A stretch of DNA of 6,062 nt from Candidatus Stahliibacteriota bacterium (GTDB taxonomy: Bacteria > Hydrothermota > Tepidihabitantia > SM23-42). The notes under the pieces were generated by a model. It searched no databases and was not told the origin of the DNA. It was given only the letters and a program-made list of their open reading frames with translations. The DNA lies in the NCBI GenBank assembly GCA_030670605.1, contig DAOVBK010000102.1:1-6062 (forward strand), written 5' to 3'. Position 1 is the stretch's first letter, and each line of letters begins with the position of its first letter. Made by a program: the position numbers and the translations under genes. Below, piece by piece: positions 5,715 to 6,062 of this stretch.

Positions 5715-5733
5715 GTTCTCGACTTCGCTCTAA
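5715..5733. repeat. Repeat segment shared with the 1011-1079 spacer
   Basis: GTTCTCGACTTCGCTCTAA. Its first 14 bases match 1011-1024 exactly and its last 13 match 1067-1079 exactly. It begins three bases after the YdeI-family stop codon. Confidence 0.65.
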
Positions 5734-5738
5734 TTCCT

Positions 5739-5810
5739 AATCAGTCTGATCGTCCGATTGCCCTATTGTCGTATCGTCTAAATATCTGACTATGGAACTA
5801 TAGGACAATA
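5739..5810. repeat. 8-bp-phased degenerate repeat turning into its own inverse
   Basis: Units on the plus strand: AATCAGTC, TGATCGTC, CGATTGCC, CTATTGTC, GTATCGTC, TAAATATC, then TGACTATG, GAACTATA, GGACAATA. The early units share an ATYGTC core and the later ones share GACWATA, its reverse complement. TATTGTC (5764-5770) and GACAATA (5804-5810) are exact inverse arms 33 bases apart. No protein is encoded here. Confidence 0.65.
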
Positions 5811-5825
5811 CGATTAATACAAAGT

Positions 5826-5853
5826 GAGATTGCCACGTTTCGCTCGCAATGAC
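5826..5853. repeat. Small palindromic dispersed repeat (GAGATTGC...GCAATGAC)
   Basis: ATTGC (5829-5833) pairs with GCAAT (5846-5850) around a CGTTTCGCTC loop. On the minus strand it reads GTCATTGCGAGCGAAACG..., a widely known type of intergenic repeat that translates as VIASETWQSH. It may form a stem-loop in the leader of the next gene or act as a transcript end, but it lacks a T-tract. Confidence 0.7.
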
Positions 5854-5893
5854 GTCGACATTAGATTTGAGCAAAAATGGCGGAGGTGAAACC

Positions 5894-6062
5894 ATGAGCA
5901 AAACAATATATGCAAAGTGTGGCTTCATGTGCAGCAGTTGTGCTGCATACAAAGACAATGTAAAAACAAAGAAACAGCGGCAGCGCGGGAGTGATGCATG
6001 GAAAAAGTATTATGGGTTCAAGCTCAAACCTGAGAACATGTACTGCGATGGCTGCCAGGTCC
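5894..6062 (+). CDS. DUF3795 family cysteine-rich protein (3' end cut by window edge)
   Basis: ATG at 5894 follows GGAGGTGA (5882-5889) at four bases. The 56 visible residues start MSKTIYAKCGFMCSSCAAYK and continue to a tryptophan helix (SDAWKKYYGFK, 33-43) and MYCDGCQV (49-56). Cysteines 9, 13, 16, 51 and 54 match the C-x3-C-x2-C ... C-x-G-C pattern of DUF3795, a small family of presumed zinc- or iron-binding proteins of unknown role. No stop is reached. The gene stands alone behind the repeat block, and no convincing promoter was found directly upstream. Confidence 0.85.
   Translation, partial: MSKTIYAKCGFMCSSCAAYKDNVKTKKQRQRGSDAWKKYYGFKLKPENMYCDGCQV

Noticed and set aside
5713..5760. Rho-independent terminator after the YdeI-family gene
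   Set aside because: No GC-rich stem followed by a T-tract is present.
5737..5958. Minus-strand 73-residue frame
   Set aside because: It is a translation of the octamer array and the palindromic repeat (VIASETWQSH, QSDDQTD) and runs antisense into the DUF3795 gene.

Overview
The window reads as bacterial chromosome from an environmental, probably uncultured lineage. The evidence is strong AAGGAGG-type ribosome binding sites, sigma70-like TTGACA/TANAAT promoters, short tightly packed genes, and intergenic DNA full of dispersed short repeats of the kind common in candidate-phylum and other free-living anaerobe genomes. I cannot place it in a phylum from sequence alone. I see no phage genes, transposase, CRISPR array, tRNA or rRNA.

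Layout. (1) 1-948, minus: a GNAT acetyltransferase with an apparent tandem-domain architecture. Its last residues run off the left edge. It has a near-consensus promoter very close to its start. (2) 949-1383: a gene-free stretch made of three repeat modules, ending in a sigma70 promoter (TTGACA-16-TAGAAT) for the genes to the right. (3) 1384-3484, plus: a probable three-gene operon. It holds a universal stress protein interrupted by a +1 frameshift, a 331-residue protein joining an integrase-like helical N-terminus to a cysteine-rich C-terminal domain, and a six-helix membrane protein. The membrane protein's best start is an ACG codon placed exactly where an ATG is expected behind a perfect Shine-Dalgarno. 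(4) 3462-3905, minus: a DUF3788 protein whose 3' end overlaps the membrane gene tail to tail. (5) 3906-4075: a divergent control region in which two opposed sigma70-like promoters overlap. (6) 4076-5712, plus: a secreted Ntn hydrolase of the choloylglycine hydrolase/penicillin V acylase family, followed with a TAATG overlap by a YdeI/OmpD-associated family protein. (7) 5713-5893: a second repeat mosaic. (8) 5894-6062, plus: the start of a DUF3795 cysteine-rich protein, cut by the right edge.

The gene set has a loose stress and small-molecule-handling flavour (acetyltransferase, universal stress protein, secreted amide hydrolase, YdeI, small cysteine-rich proteins). It does not form a recognisable named pathway. 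The most unusual features are the ACG start, the broken stress-protein gene, the domain combination in the 1797 gene, and the 8-bp-phased degenerate repeats found in both repeat-rich spacers, which share exact 13-14 bp segments with each other.
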